Assembly: GCA_963971575.1 (NCBI GenBank)
Contig: OZ020616.1
Location: 12,617,575 to 12,681,574, forward strand
DNA from: Liopterus haemorrhoidalis
Lineage: Eukaryota > Arthropoda > Insecta > Coleoptera > Dytiscidae
Direction of reading: 5' to 3'
Length of the DNA stretch: 64,000 bases
The notes below the pieces were generated by a model that did no database searches, had not been told where the DNA came from, and was given only the letters and a program-made list of their open reading frames with translations. The position numbers and the translations under genes are program-made. Below, one piece after another: positions 43,344 to 53,719 of the stretch. The stretch's first letter is position 1. Every line of letters begins with the position of its first letter.

Positions 43344-43932
43344 ATTTTATATATTTTAATATAAAATTTTATTCGGTAAACATGTATAAATTGTTTTTAT
43401 AGAATTAAACTTTATTTTAATTAAAATCACTCTAACTTTACATAACCTATAAAAGTTATACAAACAAATAAGTTCGCAACAGACTATGTACGCTGGGTAG
43501 ACTAGTAGTGTCATGTGTCAGTTAGAAGGGTATGACGTCACACGTCGTTTTCGCGCGCTACATACATTTATGATTTTTTTAAGCCTTCAAATTAAAAAAA
43601 AAAACTGTTTTTTATGTTTATATGCAACAAGATAATATAATAAAAAAAATAATAAAAAAATCATGCCTATCCCCTATTATAAATTAAATAATCATGTCTT
43701 TTATTATTATTATTAAGTACTTTTGGTCTTGGAAACTATGTCATCATGTCTTTTAATAATTCTTAATATTCAAATTTAAAAATAATAATAATAATATTTA
43801 AATGTCATAGATATAATCTTGAAAATACCTAACTGCATGTAAACTTCTTATGAGCTAAATCAAAATAAAAATAAAAACAATGTTGATAAATTTCTCAATA
43901 CATAATGTGACTGTCACCTATCTACTTATGTT

Positions 43933-44397
43933 TTGAGGATTATATTGGTTTTGGGTCTTACATTTATTAGTAGAGCTTCTGACATAGAATCGGTGGTGGA
44001 AAATTCCAAGTGCCGAATTTATTGGAATTACTCCTTCCCCACCTCGAGGTTACTGACAGCCACTAAGCCGGACTTAATCCTCCTGGATATCGAGACCAAA
44101 CAGATGTTTGTGATCGATTTCTCAATTTCAGCTGAGAAGAAAATCTCTCTCAAGGAGGAAGAAAAGAGGTCCAAGTATATGGATCGCTTATCCGAGCTTA
44201 GAAAGCTGTATCCAGGGTATAAAGTTAAGCTTGTAGTCCTGATAGTTGGTGTTTTGGGTGGTATAAAAGCCTCCTATCGAAGGGAAATCGAGTCCATTCC
44301 CGCCTGCAGATCTTCTGCCACCACTTTGATCTGCAGGATGCAGAAAGCAGTGCTGCTCGGGTCACTCCGCATTGTGCGGGCACTGGATCTAGCGTAA
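43933..44397 (+). pseudogene. Non-LTR retrotransposon C-terminal fragment
   Basis: A 154-codon frame whose recognisable part starts about residue 20: SVVENSKCRIYWNYSF, TKPDLILLDIETKQMFVIDF, EEEKRSKYMDRLSELRKLYP, VVLIVGVLGGI, LICRMQKAVLLGSLRIVRAL. The PDLxLLD--K---IIDxxxP and KxxKYxxL blocks, the VGxLG block and the LQKAxLLGxxxILR tail are a common C-terminal module of insect and other animal LINE proteins, possibly a restriction-like nuclease remnant. It is open to its natural stop and is followed by a 3' untranslated stretch and an (AAT)n tail ending near 44564, as in a 5'-truncated insertion. Confidence 0.68.
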
Positions 44398-44533
44398 TTT
44401 CCGCGTCTGCCTATCGCCAGGGTTTGAGATGCAGTCGGGTGTATTTATCTTCACTAGTCTCTATTATGACGCGGCTCAAAAGATTGCTGAAGTTTGCGAT
44501 TAGTGGACGCTTGTCAAGACCTGACAAACCCCA

Positions 44534-44536
<3 letters not shown>

Positions 44537-44564
<28 letters not shown>
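44537..44564. repeat. (AAT)n LINE tail
   Basis: About nine AAT units at the 3' end of the LINE fragment at 43933-44397. Confidence 0.85.
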
Positions 44565-44569
44565 TATCA

Positions 44570-45695
44570 ATCAGCAAAAAAGTCAAACTGTTTCTTATTC
44601 TTACACACTGCATTCTTAATGGAAATGAAGTATAAATAGGATATGAGATCAGAATGATATAAGACAGAAAATCTATGCACTATTAAAGATTAAACGTTCG
44701 CTGGCAAAGCTAAACAAGTCTTGTCATATTTTAAAAATCACTAAATAAAACTAATGACCTAACACTCCTTGTCATGTATAAGCAATCAATAAATTTGTTA
44801 ATATAATTATTCTAAAATTTACAGCTATATTGTCTGGCTATTCAAATCAGATCGTAGGAACAATTATCAAATACCCATTGCAAGATTATTCATTTTTCAA
44901 ATATGGTCACACAGTCAATTATGACTAATGCATCGCTAAAAAAAACATACATGAACTACTGGATGAAAAATGATACTAAGCAAAAGACCAATGGTTCTAA
45001 ACTACTGAAAAGCAACACTATCACATTGTTAATGTCTGATCTACATTATATTTTCCTCCTAAGCAATACGAATTGCTTAGGACGTAGTGTTGACGTGAAA
45101 AGTAAATTGTGAAACACAATACTTCCTTAAAACTTTCAGTGCCATCCGACATCCAGCCCTACTTTTGAAACTATTTCCAGTCAGACTTTCTACAACGTAT
45201 ATATATTTTCCAGGGGTTTCAACTTTACATATTTTTATTAACTATTTGAGACATGGCAGAGTTAAAAGTGTCCCTTTTTGATACGTAAATATGCACAGTG
45301 GGATATTATTTATACCACGTCGAAAAATTACAACAGCCACCAGAACAAAGATTTAAAAGTAATCTCACCTATTTAAACTAGTTAGTAATGTCATCAACAG
45401 ATGGCACACTAGTATTTGTTTGAGTGATCAACTTTAAACTTGTCAGTATAGGTTTGAATGACAATGACGAAATTTTCATCCCAAATAAAAAAAAAAGAAG
45501 TCGGACTGTTTAAGTCCCACCCTATAATTAAAAACTTGAATGACTTATTTAATTATGTGTATCTTTTGTAATTTAACTTCCTCATTAGTTAAAATAAACC
45601 AACTTTACTGTTAAAATTTATAAAAATTAAATTTCTGTGCAACATGGTTTTTTATTTTCTAAAATTCCGTGCCTCGAAGGGTTAATTCTAATTGG
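44570..45695. other. No recognisable gene
   Basis: A 69-codon frame at 44903-45112 has no recognised motif. Confidence 0.4.
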
Positions 45696-45701
45696 GATCT
45701 A

Positions 45702-46821
45702 TGGTGCGATTATGGTCCAACATGTAAATCTTACAGAATTTAAGGCTAAATGAATTTTTAACTTCGACTGTTAAATTATTTAAAATTTTGCTATTATGGT
45801 CAACTAAATTTAAATACTTCAGCTACAGAATTGTGACCTTGTTAGAGGCTAACTAAGTAACGTTCAACTGAGCATTGTCTGTCTTTGTCTGTGCGCATTG
45901 AATAAAGAGAGAAAGCAATAGTAAAGACATGTTAATTTAGTGTTTTTAGTGCTGGCTGTCAGAACATATAATGTGATATAACCCAAAAATTAAAATCTTT
46001 ATTTACTGAAGAAAAAACAAAAAAATACATAGCAAAATGAATTCAAAGTACATAATTTATTAAACCATGTTTACAATATTTACCCAAAAATAATAAATAG
46101 TAAAAGTATAATTTTAAGATAAAAATGTATGTTCATAGGAAATTTTCATACAAAATAACACACATGGCTTAAGCGATTCGTAATGAGCCTTTTGCTTAAA
46201 CTACTCTGGCTCATGCAATTAAAAATGGAGTTCCCCACAGCTTTTTGGTCAGAACCAGTTGCCAAAAAGTTGATAGTTCCTAACACTTTGAGATATAGTG
46301 GAAATTCGTCTTGCCTTGCAGGTTGTCCATTATGTAGTGGTTGCAAAATTTCGTAGCAAATAATTTCATTTGACAGCTGAAAAAAAAATCTAACATTCTC
46401 ATTAACCATTTCAAATGAATTTTCTGTGTCTCTTATAAATCTTCGTTCTATGCGAAGATTGTTCCTAAAAGTACAAAGTACGTATTTTCGATAATTTATA
46501 ATGTTTATAAATTTATCTTTTATTACTTGTTGTCATCTTCCTCGGCAATTAAATGAAATAAAACATGGATCAATTGCATTTTCTTGTAATTAAAAATGTT
46601 TAACTTTAAATACAATTTCGGGAAACGTCACAATATGATCCAATGTAAAACACAACCTCAAATTTAGCGCTATGGAGAGATATATCTGGCTGTAGCTTAA
46701 AGAAAAATTTAAGGATTTATTTAACGTTAAATGGTGACCGTAATTGCACTTCACGCTAAAGCCTGTGACCTTCACATTTAAAGAGCTTAAATATTTAACT
46801 GAAATGACCATAATCGCACCA
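45702..46821 (-). mobile_element. PIF/Harbinger derivative (1120 bp)
   Basis: Left TGGTGCGATTATGGTC and its inverted complement at the right are flanked by CTA (45699-45701) and TTA (46822-46824), consistent with the 3-bp TWA duplication of Harbinger elements. It holds part of the transposase gene on the minus strand. A full element would be 3 kb or more, so it is internally deleted. Confidence 0.8.
46146..46475 (-). pseudogene. Harbinger (HARBI1-like) nuclease N-terminal part
   Basis: The minus strand reads RRFIRDTENSFEMVNENVRF, FFQLSNEIICYEILQPLH, then LYLKVLGTINFLATGSDQKAVGNSI in part, and MSQSSLSKRL. The RRxxRDxxNPFE start, the FRLSKE-like helix, the KLLxxLxFLATGSxQ block and MSQSSxS are the region before the first catalytic Asp of PIF/Harbinger transposases. 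The DDE domain itself is not found downstream. About 110 of some 350 residues remain. The open frame from 46409 to 46146 is intact. Confidence 0.82.
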
Positions 46822-47102
46822 TTAGTCTTGTAAATGAAAACTATTGAGAAGTGACATTACCGGTGGCGGCGCTGTGCTTCAAGGCAATATAGTACCCAGC
46901 TGTCAATATGCGAATAGCGAACAGGTTAATTTAAGCACAGTATATTTTTATTTTATGAAAATGCGAGTAAATATTTGCGAAATTTTAAAAATTTTAAGCG
47001 CTACACATGTATCGAGGTGTATAACAGAAGGTGGGCATCAAATTACAGTATTTAAAGTTTAATTTCAGTAGATTTATTGAAGTGTAATTTGTAGTTGAGC
47101 AG

Positions 47103-47340
47103 GTGTTGAATGCCGGGAACGCAATTTTATGTGATACATCTGAGTGTCGGTCATCTGAATTTACAATATATGGATGCTGTTTGCAAACAAGTGCATTATG
47201 TTCATTGCTTCATGAAATAAAATTAGTTTTAGTTGGACAGGAACAGCTAAAAGTTAAATATGCAACTTGCAGGTGCAAGCATATTAGTGCAGTTTTGTTT
47301 TTCTACGACAAATGTGAAAAATTAACAAACTCGCATTGTA
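47103..47340 (+). pseudogene. SWIM-type zinc-finger protein fragment
   Basis: The frame reads MLNAGNAILCDTSECRSSEF, YGCCLQTSALCSLLHEIKLV, QEQLKVKYATCRCK then KHISAVLFFYDKCEKL. The NAGH--xCG, CLQTS, PHEI, CxCKAG---KCKH--A-L order is that of a multi-copy arthropod protein with a SWIM zinc finger, as recalled. Here the residues between CRCK and KH are missing, so the finger has lost a Cys. TTTCAG at 47063-47068 could be the splice acceptor. The frame continues to 47462 without recognisable sequence. Probably transposon-borne; the enclosing element ends were not found. Confidence 0.55.
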
Positions 47341-47344
47341 TCAA

Positions 47345-48795
47345 TTACTTTTTAGTTCAAAATATATTCCCATGCCTTCGTCTTGTCTATAACCAAATCT
47401 TTTCTCGATCTGGACTTAATATTAACTTTCCCTTCATTTTTCTTAAGAAAACAAAAAACTAAGATGCCTATCTTTGTCATGTCTTGAATGACAGTCAAAA
47501 ACACTACAATTTGTTCTACTTTTATAGTTTTTCACAACTTCTATCGACATTCTAACAAAAATTCAACACTAGAACATATGTAATAAGTTCAAATAGTACT
47601 AGGGCGCCTAGTACAATATTTGACCACCAGACTGCGTACTCAAGCGTGTCAGTTCTGAATACTGACATATAGCCTGTTTCGTTGGTTTAAGCGGAACTAG
47701 ATTTTGAATTCTAGTAACTGATAACATTTGATTGAAACTTTTGATCATTTTGTTTAGCAAAATCCAACTTCAAACATTAAAATATTAACTTAAGAAAATT
47801 AAAATTTTCTTAGACTCGGTAAATATTATCGGACGAAGCGCATTCTATGCTCAACAGTTGTGCAAGTAACTTCGTAAAGTATGACATGTAAAGCACAGTT
47901 GGGGCGTGTTCTGTTCCTATTTTGTAGTGTGTTCTCTGTCCCACAGACTATCAAGTTCTCAAAAAGTCGTACCCTCACCTTCTAAGTTAAGTGTAAACAA
48001 CTATATGTTGCTCGATTTTCTATCTGACCATTTTACCGATGCACAAGAAACGCTAATTTTAAACAATGAGTACCAGCAAACCAACATAATGCGACATGAT
48101 TGAAAATTGCAGAGAATTTAAGCTTGTAGAAGGTCGATAACTTCCATCCAGTTCCACCAATGTATACAGTGCAATGGTATTATATTTATTTTCGTTAACG
48201 AAGAATAGATGGATACACTGTTTTCCGTAATTTGTGACGGTAAATTGATTAAAATCTCTGTATATTACGTATGTGTGATAAAAATTGATTAATATAGTGT
48301 GGGTATGAGGGTGAATTTCAATGTTGAGATTAAGTTTTACAAAAGTTTTTGTTATTGTATCGCTTATTTTGAAAGAATGATTCATTACTCTATTATTTTA
48401 CACATATTTATCAAATATAATCTCTTGAGTTATGAAAAAAGTTGCACGTTTCTCGGTTATCTTTTATTATTCATAACAAATATGAATCATTTATTTCATT
48501 TACCTAAAATTTTTAAACACTTATTGTATCTATAAAAATTTTATCAAATGATTTTAGTCACATATGTTTATTTAATTAAATGATAACTTGTTGATATTAG
48601 TTTCAAGTATTTAATTTAAAAAATATATTATAATCTTTTTATCATAAAGGCCGTTAAAGGTTAACAGAAAAATTTATGATAATTTGGTATGAAAAATCCA
48701 GATTTTAGCAGTTTTAATACACAACAATGTCTTTGGCTTTGTGGTTTATAAACATTGGAAACATTGAGATATACAGAATCAAAAAAATATATACT
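47345..48795. other. No recognisable gene; holds a family C half-copy
   Basis: Several frames of 60-108 codons (for example 48059-48385) have no recognised motif. Confidence 0.4.
47660..47815 (+). mobile_element. Family C element, right-truncated
   Basis: TATAGCCTGTTTCGTTGG with TTTAAGCGGAACTAGATTTT matches the left end at 19066, and the interior TTTTGTTTAGCAAAA matches too. The right end is missing. Confidence 0.65.
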
Positions 48796-49329
48796 CATAT
48801 TAGGTTGTTGCAAAAGTTCACGTATGCTTTAGAAAGACTGTTTGAGCTGAAATTTTTTTAGTTTTTGTAGTTGGAAATTTTGTATTTAAAATTATACATT
48901 ACAAGCAATAATTGTGAGTTCTACAGAAATTGTCAGAAGTTGTGATTAAAAATCGGTAAAACATTTGCCTTTCACTGTTGGCCAAATAGTATATTGTGCA
49001 ACTAGCGCGGAATATGTATTCTGCGCGTGTTGCTCACTATGCTTTTTCTCCGATTACCATTTTTCAATAAATAAATAATCAAGAAAATACAATATAAATA
49101 TGGTTAACAGCAATTAATGCGCGCGCAGCCAGTACGAGAATGAAAATTATCGGAAACTGTACATGCGCATTGCTGCGAATTTATTCTTTCCCGCACAACA
49201 CACATACGCATTAGGGCGCATTTATCATTCCTACATCGCCTGCGCGCGCATATTGGTAACATGCGAAATTAAGCTAATTTCCTGTCAACTAACAGTATCG
49301 AAATGAGACAGTTCTGAGTAGACTCTGTA

Positions 49330-50320
49330 TCTGGTGCGATCAGGAAGGAGTGGTCTACTATTATCTACTACAACCAGATTAAACGGGGATAGGAAATCGC
49401 AAAGTAAGCAAATAAAGACGCAGTCATACTTCCTCATAAAAACGCCAGACTCTATGTTGCCAAAGAGTCCAAGGAGGCCCTGTTGGACTTGGAATGGGAA
49501 GTCCACCTGCACCCTACTTACTCACTAAGGCAACTGGACATAGAACTGATGAAAAAGAATCATCAAATAGCCGCAAAGCGACGCATCCATCTCCATGACA
49601 ACGCCAGACCCCATGTTGCCAAATAGTTCTAAGATGCGCTGTTTATTATGTATTCAATTTATGTAATAAATTTAATACATAGCACGCCTGTAGCTGCAAA
49701 CGTTAAATCGTCTGTACCTGCTACTTGACCGCTGAGCAAGGGCACGGACGTGAGTTCAATTCCTGTTTATGTCAAATAATTTGTGTAAAAATATTTATAC
49801 AAATTACAGGTTCTGCTTAGCCGTTCGCCGGCTTTAAACTATAGGTGCCCTTCTGTGTACGCCAAAAAAATGTAATACTAACCATATTATTCCTGAATGT
49901 ACCTAGATTGAAAACATGGCCACGAAACCTGGAAACAGGAGGCCTTGGCTCATTTCGGGCTGTAACGCCAATGATGATGAATAAATTAGTAGGCCACGTG
50001 TCTAGGCAACGGAAAAAGAACAACAACATAAAAAATATATGTCAAACTATGTGTAAAATTAATACCTCACATAAATATATAAATACCTAACTAAACACTG
50101 TTAGACATGGAATGGCAATTCCTTCCTCACCCTTCTTACTCACCAGTCATTGTCCTTTCTGATCACCACCTATTTAGGTCGATGCAGCATGCGCTCATCA
50201 AACAGATGAGCGCTTCTTGAATTCAGAAGATATGCGAAAATGGGTGGACGTTCTTTTAACGCAAAATTCATTTGCTGCCTGACAGATAACAAAAGCTTGT
50301 AGATTCAAATGGGCAATCTT
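49330..50320 (+). pseudogene. irritans-like mariner transposase, C-terminal half
   Basis: Reads WCDQEGVVYYYLLQPD, then HKNARLYVAKESKEALLDLE and WEVHLHPTYS (equivalent to HDNARPHVA and WEVLPHPPYS), then QLDIELMKKNHQIAAKRRI and a second LHDNARPHVAK. So the segment around the second catalytic Asp is present twice in one frame; the first copy has Lys in place of that Asp. The gene resumes after the insert at 50103 with LDMEWQFLPHPSYSP, LSDHHLFRSMQHAL and the C-terminal IHLLPDR block. Multiple stops; dead. Confidence 0.8.
49644..50097 (+). mobile_element. SINE-like insertion (454 bp)
   Basis: It interrupts the mariner between CTGTT (49639-49643) and a second CTGTT (50098-50102). It contains a perfect box B, GAGTTCAATTCC (49752-49763), with a tRNA-like stretch upstream from about 49690. 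A later ACGCCAATGATGATGAATAA recalls the TGATGA-type 3' ends of insect tRNA-derived SINEs, but about 120 further bp follow. No coding frame. Confidence 0.6.
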
Positions 50321-50419
50321 TTGATTAAATACATTGTACCATTTATTTTATATAAATAAAGAAAAATTGCTAAAAATCTCTTGAACTTTTGCAGCAACAT
50401 ATTTTATCAGTCCTCTTCT

Positions 50420-50520
50420 TCCTCTTCTCCTTCTTTTTCTTCTTCTTCTTTGGATATTCTCAGTCGGGTTAACTGTTGGCCTCACTCATATAAATCCTCC
50501 ATCTTGAAGACAGAGAGAGG
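50420..50520 (-). mobile_element. LINE 3' end fragment with GAA-rich tail
   Basis: Minus strand: AAGATGGAGGATTTATATGA, CAGTTAACCCGACTGAGA, CCAAAGAAGAAGAAGAA and a further GAA/GGA-rich tail. Same family as 31570-31675. Confidence 0.6.
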
Positions 50521-50889
50521 AAGAATGAGTGGGGAGAGAGAAAGGCGAAGAGAGTGAGAGTGATCAAAAAAGAGAGACAAATTTTTCGATAAAAGTACAT
50601 ATTTATGTTTTCGTCAGCGCAAATAATCTGAAGTTCAATATACTGTTTTTCCTGTTTGATATTATCTTATTCTACTATAATTGTATTAACTATATAGATA
50701 TTTTCAAATATTAAGCAATATATCATCAACAAAGTGCTAATTTTTAAGTGATAAAAGTGAAACGCAATTTTGCACCAAAAATATGTTTATTATAGCAGAA
50801 AACATTCAGGATGAATCAGATGTACGGGTGGTACAACCCTTTTTACTGGAAAACGCGATTGGTGAGCAAGTTGGAAGAAAAAACTGATG

Positions 50890-51005
50890 GCCAAAGTCTA
50901 CCCTAATAATCGTATGGTAGTACTGAAATTTTCCAGAACAAACCGGAAGTACAGGATATCAAGGACAACTTAAACGGGAACGTATATCGCGAGTATATGC
51001 CCCCA
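50890..51005 (+). repeat. Repeat M, copy 1
   Basis: GAAATTTTCCAGAACAAACC, GGAAGTACAGGATATCAAGG and GGGAACGTAT match 62177-62252 in order. It lies just upstream of mariner copy 2. Confidence 0.6.
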
Positions 51006-51094
51006 CATATGAGTGTTACCTTTTATGTTTTTACAAACGACCACTAGATGGCAATATTAAAATGTGTCATTACTATGTTCCTAAAATTTGGCAT

Positions 51095-52376
51095 TTGTTA
51101 TTGTGAAATGAGTGGCAGCTTATAAATTGACGAGTAGTTTCTTAGAGTGAGCGTTTATAAAAACAAGTTTGTGAAAAAATGGATGTTACTCGTGAAGGTT
51201 TTCGTTGGATGATTTTGTACAATTTTAGTAAAGGCTTAACTCAACAACAATGCACAGATTCGCTTCATTCAACTTTTTGTAATGAAGTACCATCAGAAAA
51301 GACCAGTGGCTCACCCAGGAATTTTGGTTGGGGGGGGGGGGGCGTAAGAAGGTCCTCACTTCTAAATTACAAGTGACGGACTAAAACAAAAAAAGGTCCT
51401 CATCTCTATTTTTTTAATTTTCTAGTGTGTTTGTGTCTTTTTATTTTCATGTCCTTCCTTCTTAGGGGGGATCTCGGGCCCCAGGCCCCCTTCCTGGGTG
51501 CGCCACTGGAAAAGACTGTTTACAATTGATTTGCAGAATTTCGTCGTAGCCGTACGTCCGTCAGTGATGATTTTCGTAGAGGTCGACCAAAATCGGTTGT
51601 GATTCAAAAAAACATCGATGCTGTGCGGAAAATGATTGAAGAAGATCGGTATGTGACTTACCGTGAGATAGAGGCATCCTTTGGCATATCGCAGACTGCA
51701 ATACATTCGATTTTGCATGAACATTTAGCTGTGAAAAAGATCTGTTCGCGATGGATTTCGCATAATTTGACCGAAGCTCAAAAAAAGACTCGTGTTGATT
51801 GGTGTAACGGAATACTACAAAAATTCAACCTAGGCACTGCAAAATCCGTATATAACATCGTTACAGGTGACGGTTACAATTTATTCATGTGAACCGGAAA
51901 CTAAACAAAAATCCACTGTTTGGGTCTTCCAAAATGAACCGAAACCCCCAAAGGTTGTTCGTGTCACGAAATCCAAGAAAATGATTGGATATGTCGCAAC
52001 CATTCCTTTAGAGGATCAGAGAACAGTTAATGCTGAATGGTATACAACAATTTGTTTGCCAGAAGTAATCGACAAAATCAGGAAAAACAACCAAAAACGT
52101 CGCATCATGATAATGCAAGCTCCCACATAACACGTCAAACAATTGATTATTTGAAAGAGAAAAAATCGAATTAATGTCGCATTGCCCGTATTCACCTGAT
52201 CTGTCCCCTAACGACTTTTTTTTGTTCCCCAATGTCAAACAAAAAATGCGTGGACTGCGATTTTCATTACCTCAAGAAGCTGTTGAAACCTTCGAAAACC
52301 ATGTTTTTTACATACCAACTTCAGAGTGGAAAAAATGTTTGAGAATTGCGCACCATTTAAGGTTAAATAGGCAATA
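51095..52376 (+). pseudogene. mariner (DD34D) transposase, copy 2, decayed
   Basis: Same lineage as 5554-6572 but with a normal 3' end. Starts around GGCATTTGTTATTGTGAAAT. Pieces: MDVTREGFRWMILYNFSKGL, (hAT MITE insert 51304-51508), VIQKNIDAVRKMIEEDRYV, YREIEASFGISQTAIHSI, a frame change at about 51880 in the W-Y/S-E-P-ETK region, GYVATIPLEDQRTVNAEWY, MQAPT where HDNAxSNT is expected, then MSHCPYSPDLSPNDFFLFP and LPQEAVETFENHVF. The bases coding the second catalytic Asp are degraded; the third (SPND) remains. Stops and shifts throughout. Confidence 0.9.
51304..51508. mobile_element. hAT MITE in mariner copy 2 (205 bp)
   Basis: Left CAGTGGCTCACCCAGGAA and inverted right CAGTGGCGCACCCAGGAA, with a perfect 8-bp duplication GAAAAGAC (51296-51303 and 51509-51516). 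It contains about one and a half units of the GTGACGGAC/AAAAAAAGGTCCTCA minisatellite. Removing it restores the mariner reading SEKT-VYN. Confidence 0.93.
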
Positions 52377-52408
52377 GATATTCGAGCAGAGTTTCTTGGC
52401 TAATTTGT

Positions 52409-52777
52409 TTATTTGGAGGTTAGCTTACAGTCAATAACAAGTCCTAGAAAAGTTACCGAAACTGGGTTGTTTATCTCCTGTAAGTTTCTAGTCGAGAAAA
52501 CCATGTTCTGAGTCTTGTTGTTGTTCATTGTCAACTTATTAGCAAGGAACCAATTGTGAAGGGTAGACATGGCCAAATTTCCGTCATCAATAAGTGATGT
52601 AATAGAACTGTTGCGTTGGAGGTCAGTATTTAAAGTTGGACACATAATGCATTTATTTTTTACAATGATGGCAAGATACAGTCGACGATGACATGAGTGT
52701 TGTCGATTTACGACCAGTAGAAGTGTTTGATCGGCAAAAATGACGTTCAAAAATTCAAAAAGCGGACCCCCCATCAA
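52409..52777 (-). pseudogene. Non-LTR retrotransposon RT fragment (CR1/Jockey-like)
   Basis: The minus strand reads IFADQTLLLVVNRQHS (FADDTxLLV in the family; the second Asp is Gln here), then LAMSTLHNWFLANKLTMNNN and KTQNMVFSTRN, VTFLGLVIDCKLT. The WFxxNxLxLNxxKT and FLGxxID blocks are the palm-thumb border of CR1/Jockey-type RTs. A frameshift lies between the two halves. The Asp-to-Gln change and truncation make it inactive. Confidence 0.8.
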
Positions 52778-53028
52778 CGAAAAAATGTTAAGAATAATAA
52801 TAAGAAGAAATCATAATGTTTATTATTTGATGGTCGTAGATAAATAACACCGATCAACAAAAAAAATATTTTTTCTTGAGTCTTTATTTTAATGACTATT
52901 TTCTGATTCTTTATATCCAAAAATAACTAAAACCTTCGTTTATTTTTGAAAAACTTTGCTTTTGTACCTTTTACAACGATCAATATATATTTATATTGAT
53001 GATATTGATTTATATTTTGGATGCATTC

Positions 53029-53175
53029 CCATCAGAAATCCAACCATCTTAAAATCCCCTATCACTGGCCAGGTGTACTCATCATACTTTAAACTCTCAA
53101 GCACCATTTTTGTAGAACTGTCTATGAAAAGACGCCAGTCAGAAGGAATGCATGAAATTCCGACCGCCTTGCATA
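53029..53175 (-). pseudogene. Middle piece (inverted), shortened, copy 2
   Basis: Minus strand reads GISCIPSDWRLFIDSSTK, jumps to MVLESLKYDEYTWPVIGDF and ends KMVGFLMG. About 35 residues present in copy 1 (KAVLLHNGN through the LKENYESV block) are deleted. Confidence 0.72.
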
Positions 53176-53176
53176 G

Positions 53177-53620
53177 GCGGTTATACTAAATATCCTTGCT
53201 ACCTTTATTTTTGTCGGACCACAAATAAACAAAATAATGGCCAGTGACGAATTTTCACAGATACTCAATACTCATGAAAGGAAAGCCTGGGACAGCCTGG
53301 AAGCAGTGGTTCATGGTTTTCTCGGAAACAACAGAGCAGACAATTACAAAGAGCTTATTGCAACTATGCTTGATAACTTTAAACTTATGGGTTGTAGAAT
53401 GTCCCTTAAAGTGCATATGTTACATGCTCACTTGGACCAATTTAAAGATAACATGGGAGCCTATTCGGAAGAACAAGGTAAACGTTTTCAAGACGTGATA
53501 GACTTTGAATGTCGTTATCAGGGGCAATACAATGAGAGTATGATGGGGGACTATATTTGGGGGTTAATACGAGAAGGTCCATACAATCACAGAAGAAATA
53601 CGAAAAATAATCATTTCTAA
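53177..53620 (+). pseudogene. C-terminal piece of the CYICGEF/SLK-H family protein, copy 2
   Basis: GGYTKYPCYL, then after the same deletion IFVGPQINKIMASDEFSQIL, HERKAWDSLEAVVHGFLGNN, MGCRMSLKVHMLHAHLDQF, EEQGKRF, RYQGQYNESMMGDYIWGLIR and a stop. Unlike copy 1 the frame from 53237 is open for 127 codons. A codon is missing in the FHQD motif (FQD). The open tail probably reflects younger age or gene conversion, not a working gene, since the N-terminal and middle parts are absent or inverted. Confidence 0.75.
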
Positions 53621-53719
53621 ACTTTTTTATATATTCTGTTACAGTAGTTGTTTGTTTGGAATGGTTTTCTTGTAAATAAAACTGATTCAAATTCATAACA
53701 AAAGTTTGTATTATTTTTA

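Larger units (their letters stand above)
38610..43678 (+). mobile_element. D2: sibling of D1, interrupted by a Helitron
   Basis: Ends AATAGGGAATACGCAT and, inverted, AATAGGGGATAGGCAT. Left segment 38610-38860 and right segment 43060-43678 match D1 outside the centre. Without the Helitron the element is about 870 bp. Its centre holds a THAP exon on the minus strand (43142-43343) instead of the D1 exon. Confidence 0.78.
48800..50403 (+). mobile_element. irritans-like mariner, decayed, with SINE-like insert
   Basis: Left TTAGGTTGTTGCAAAAGTTC and, inverted at the right, ATGTTGCTGCAAAAGTTC form TIRs of the irritans-group style. Only the second half of the transposase is recognisable (49330-49640 and 50101-50320). 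About 450 bp between left TIR and the first motif are unrecognisable and include GCGC-rich patches near 49120-49250. Confidence 0.72.
52850..53715. repeat. Composite repeat with internally inverted gene remnant, copy 2
   Basis: Matches 12480-13640 in flanks and in gene-piece orientation. It lacks the CYICGEF N-terminal piece and part of the middle piece; the latter deletion joins at a short TTTT match. Its right boundary, TTTGTATT, coincides with that of copy 1 although the following DNA differs. Confidence 0.85.

Noticed and set aside
43933..44397. Possible host gene of 154 codons
   Set aside because: The PDL-LLD and QKAVLLG blocks and the (AAT)n tail indicate a truncated LINE.
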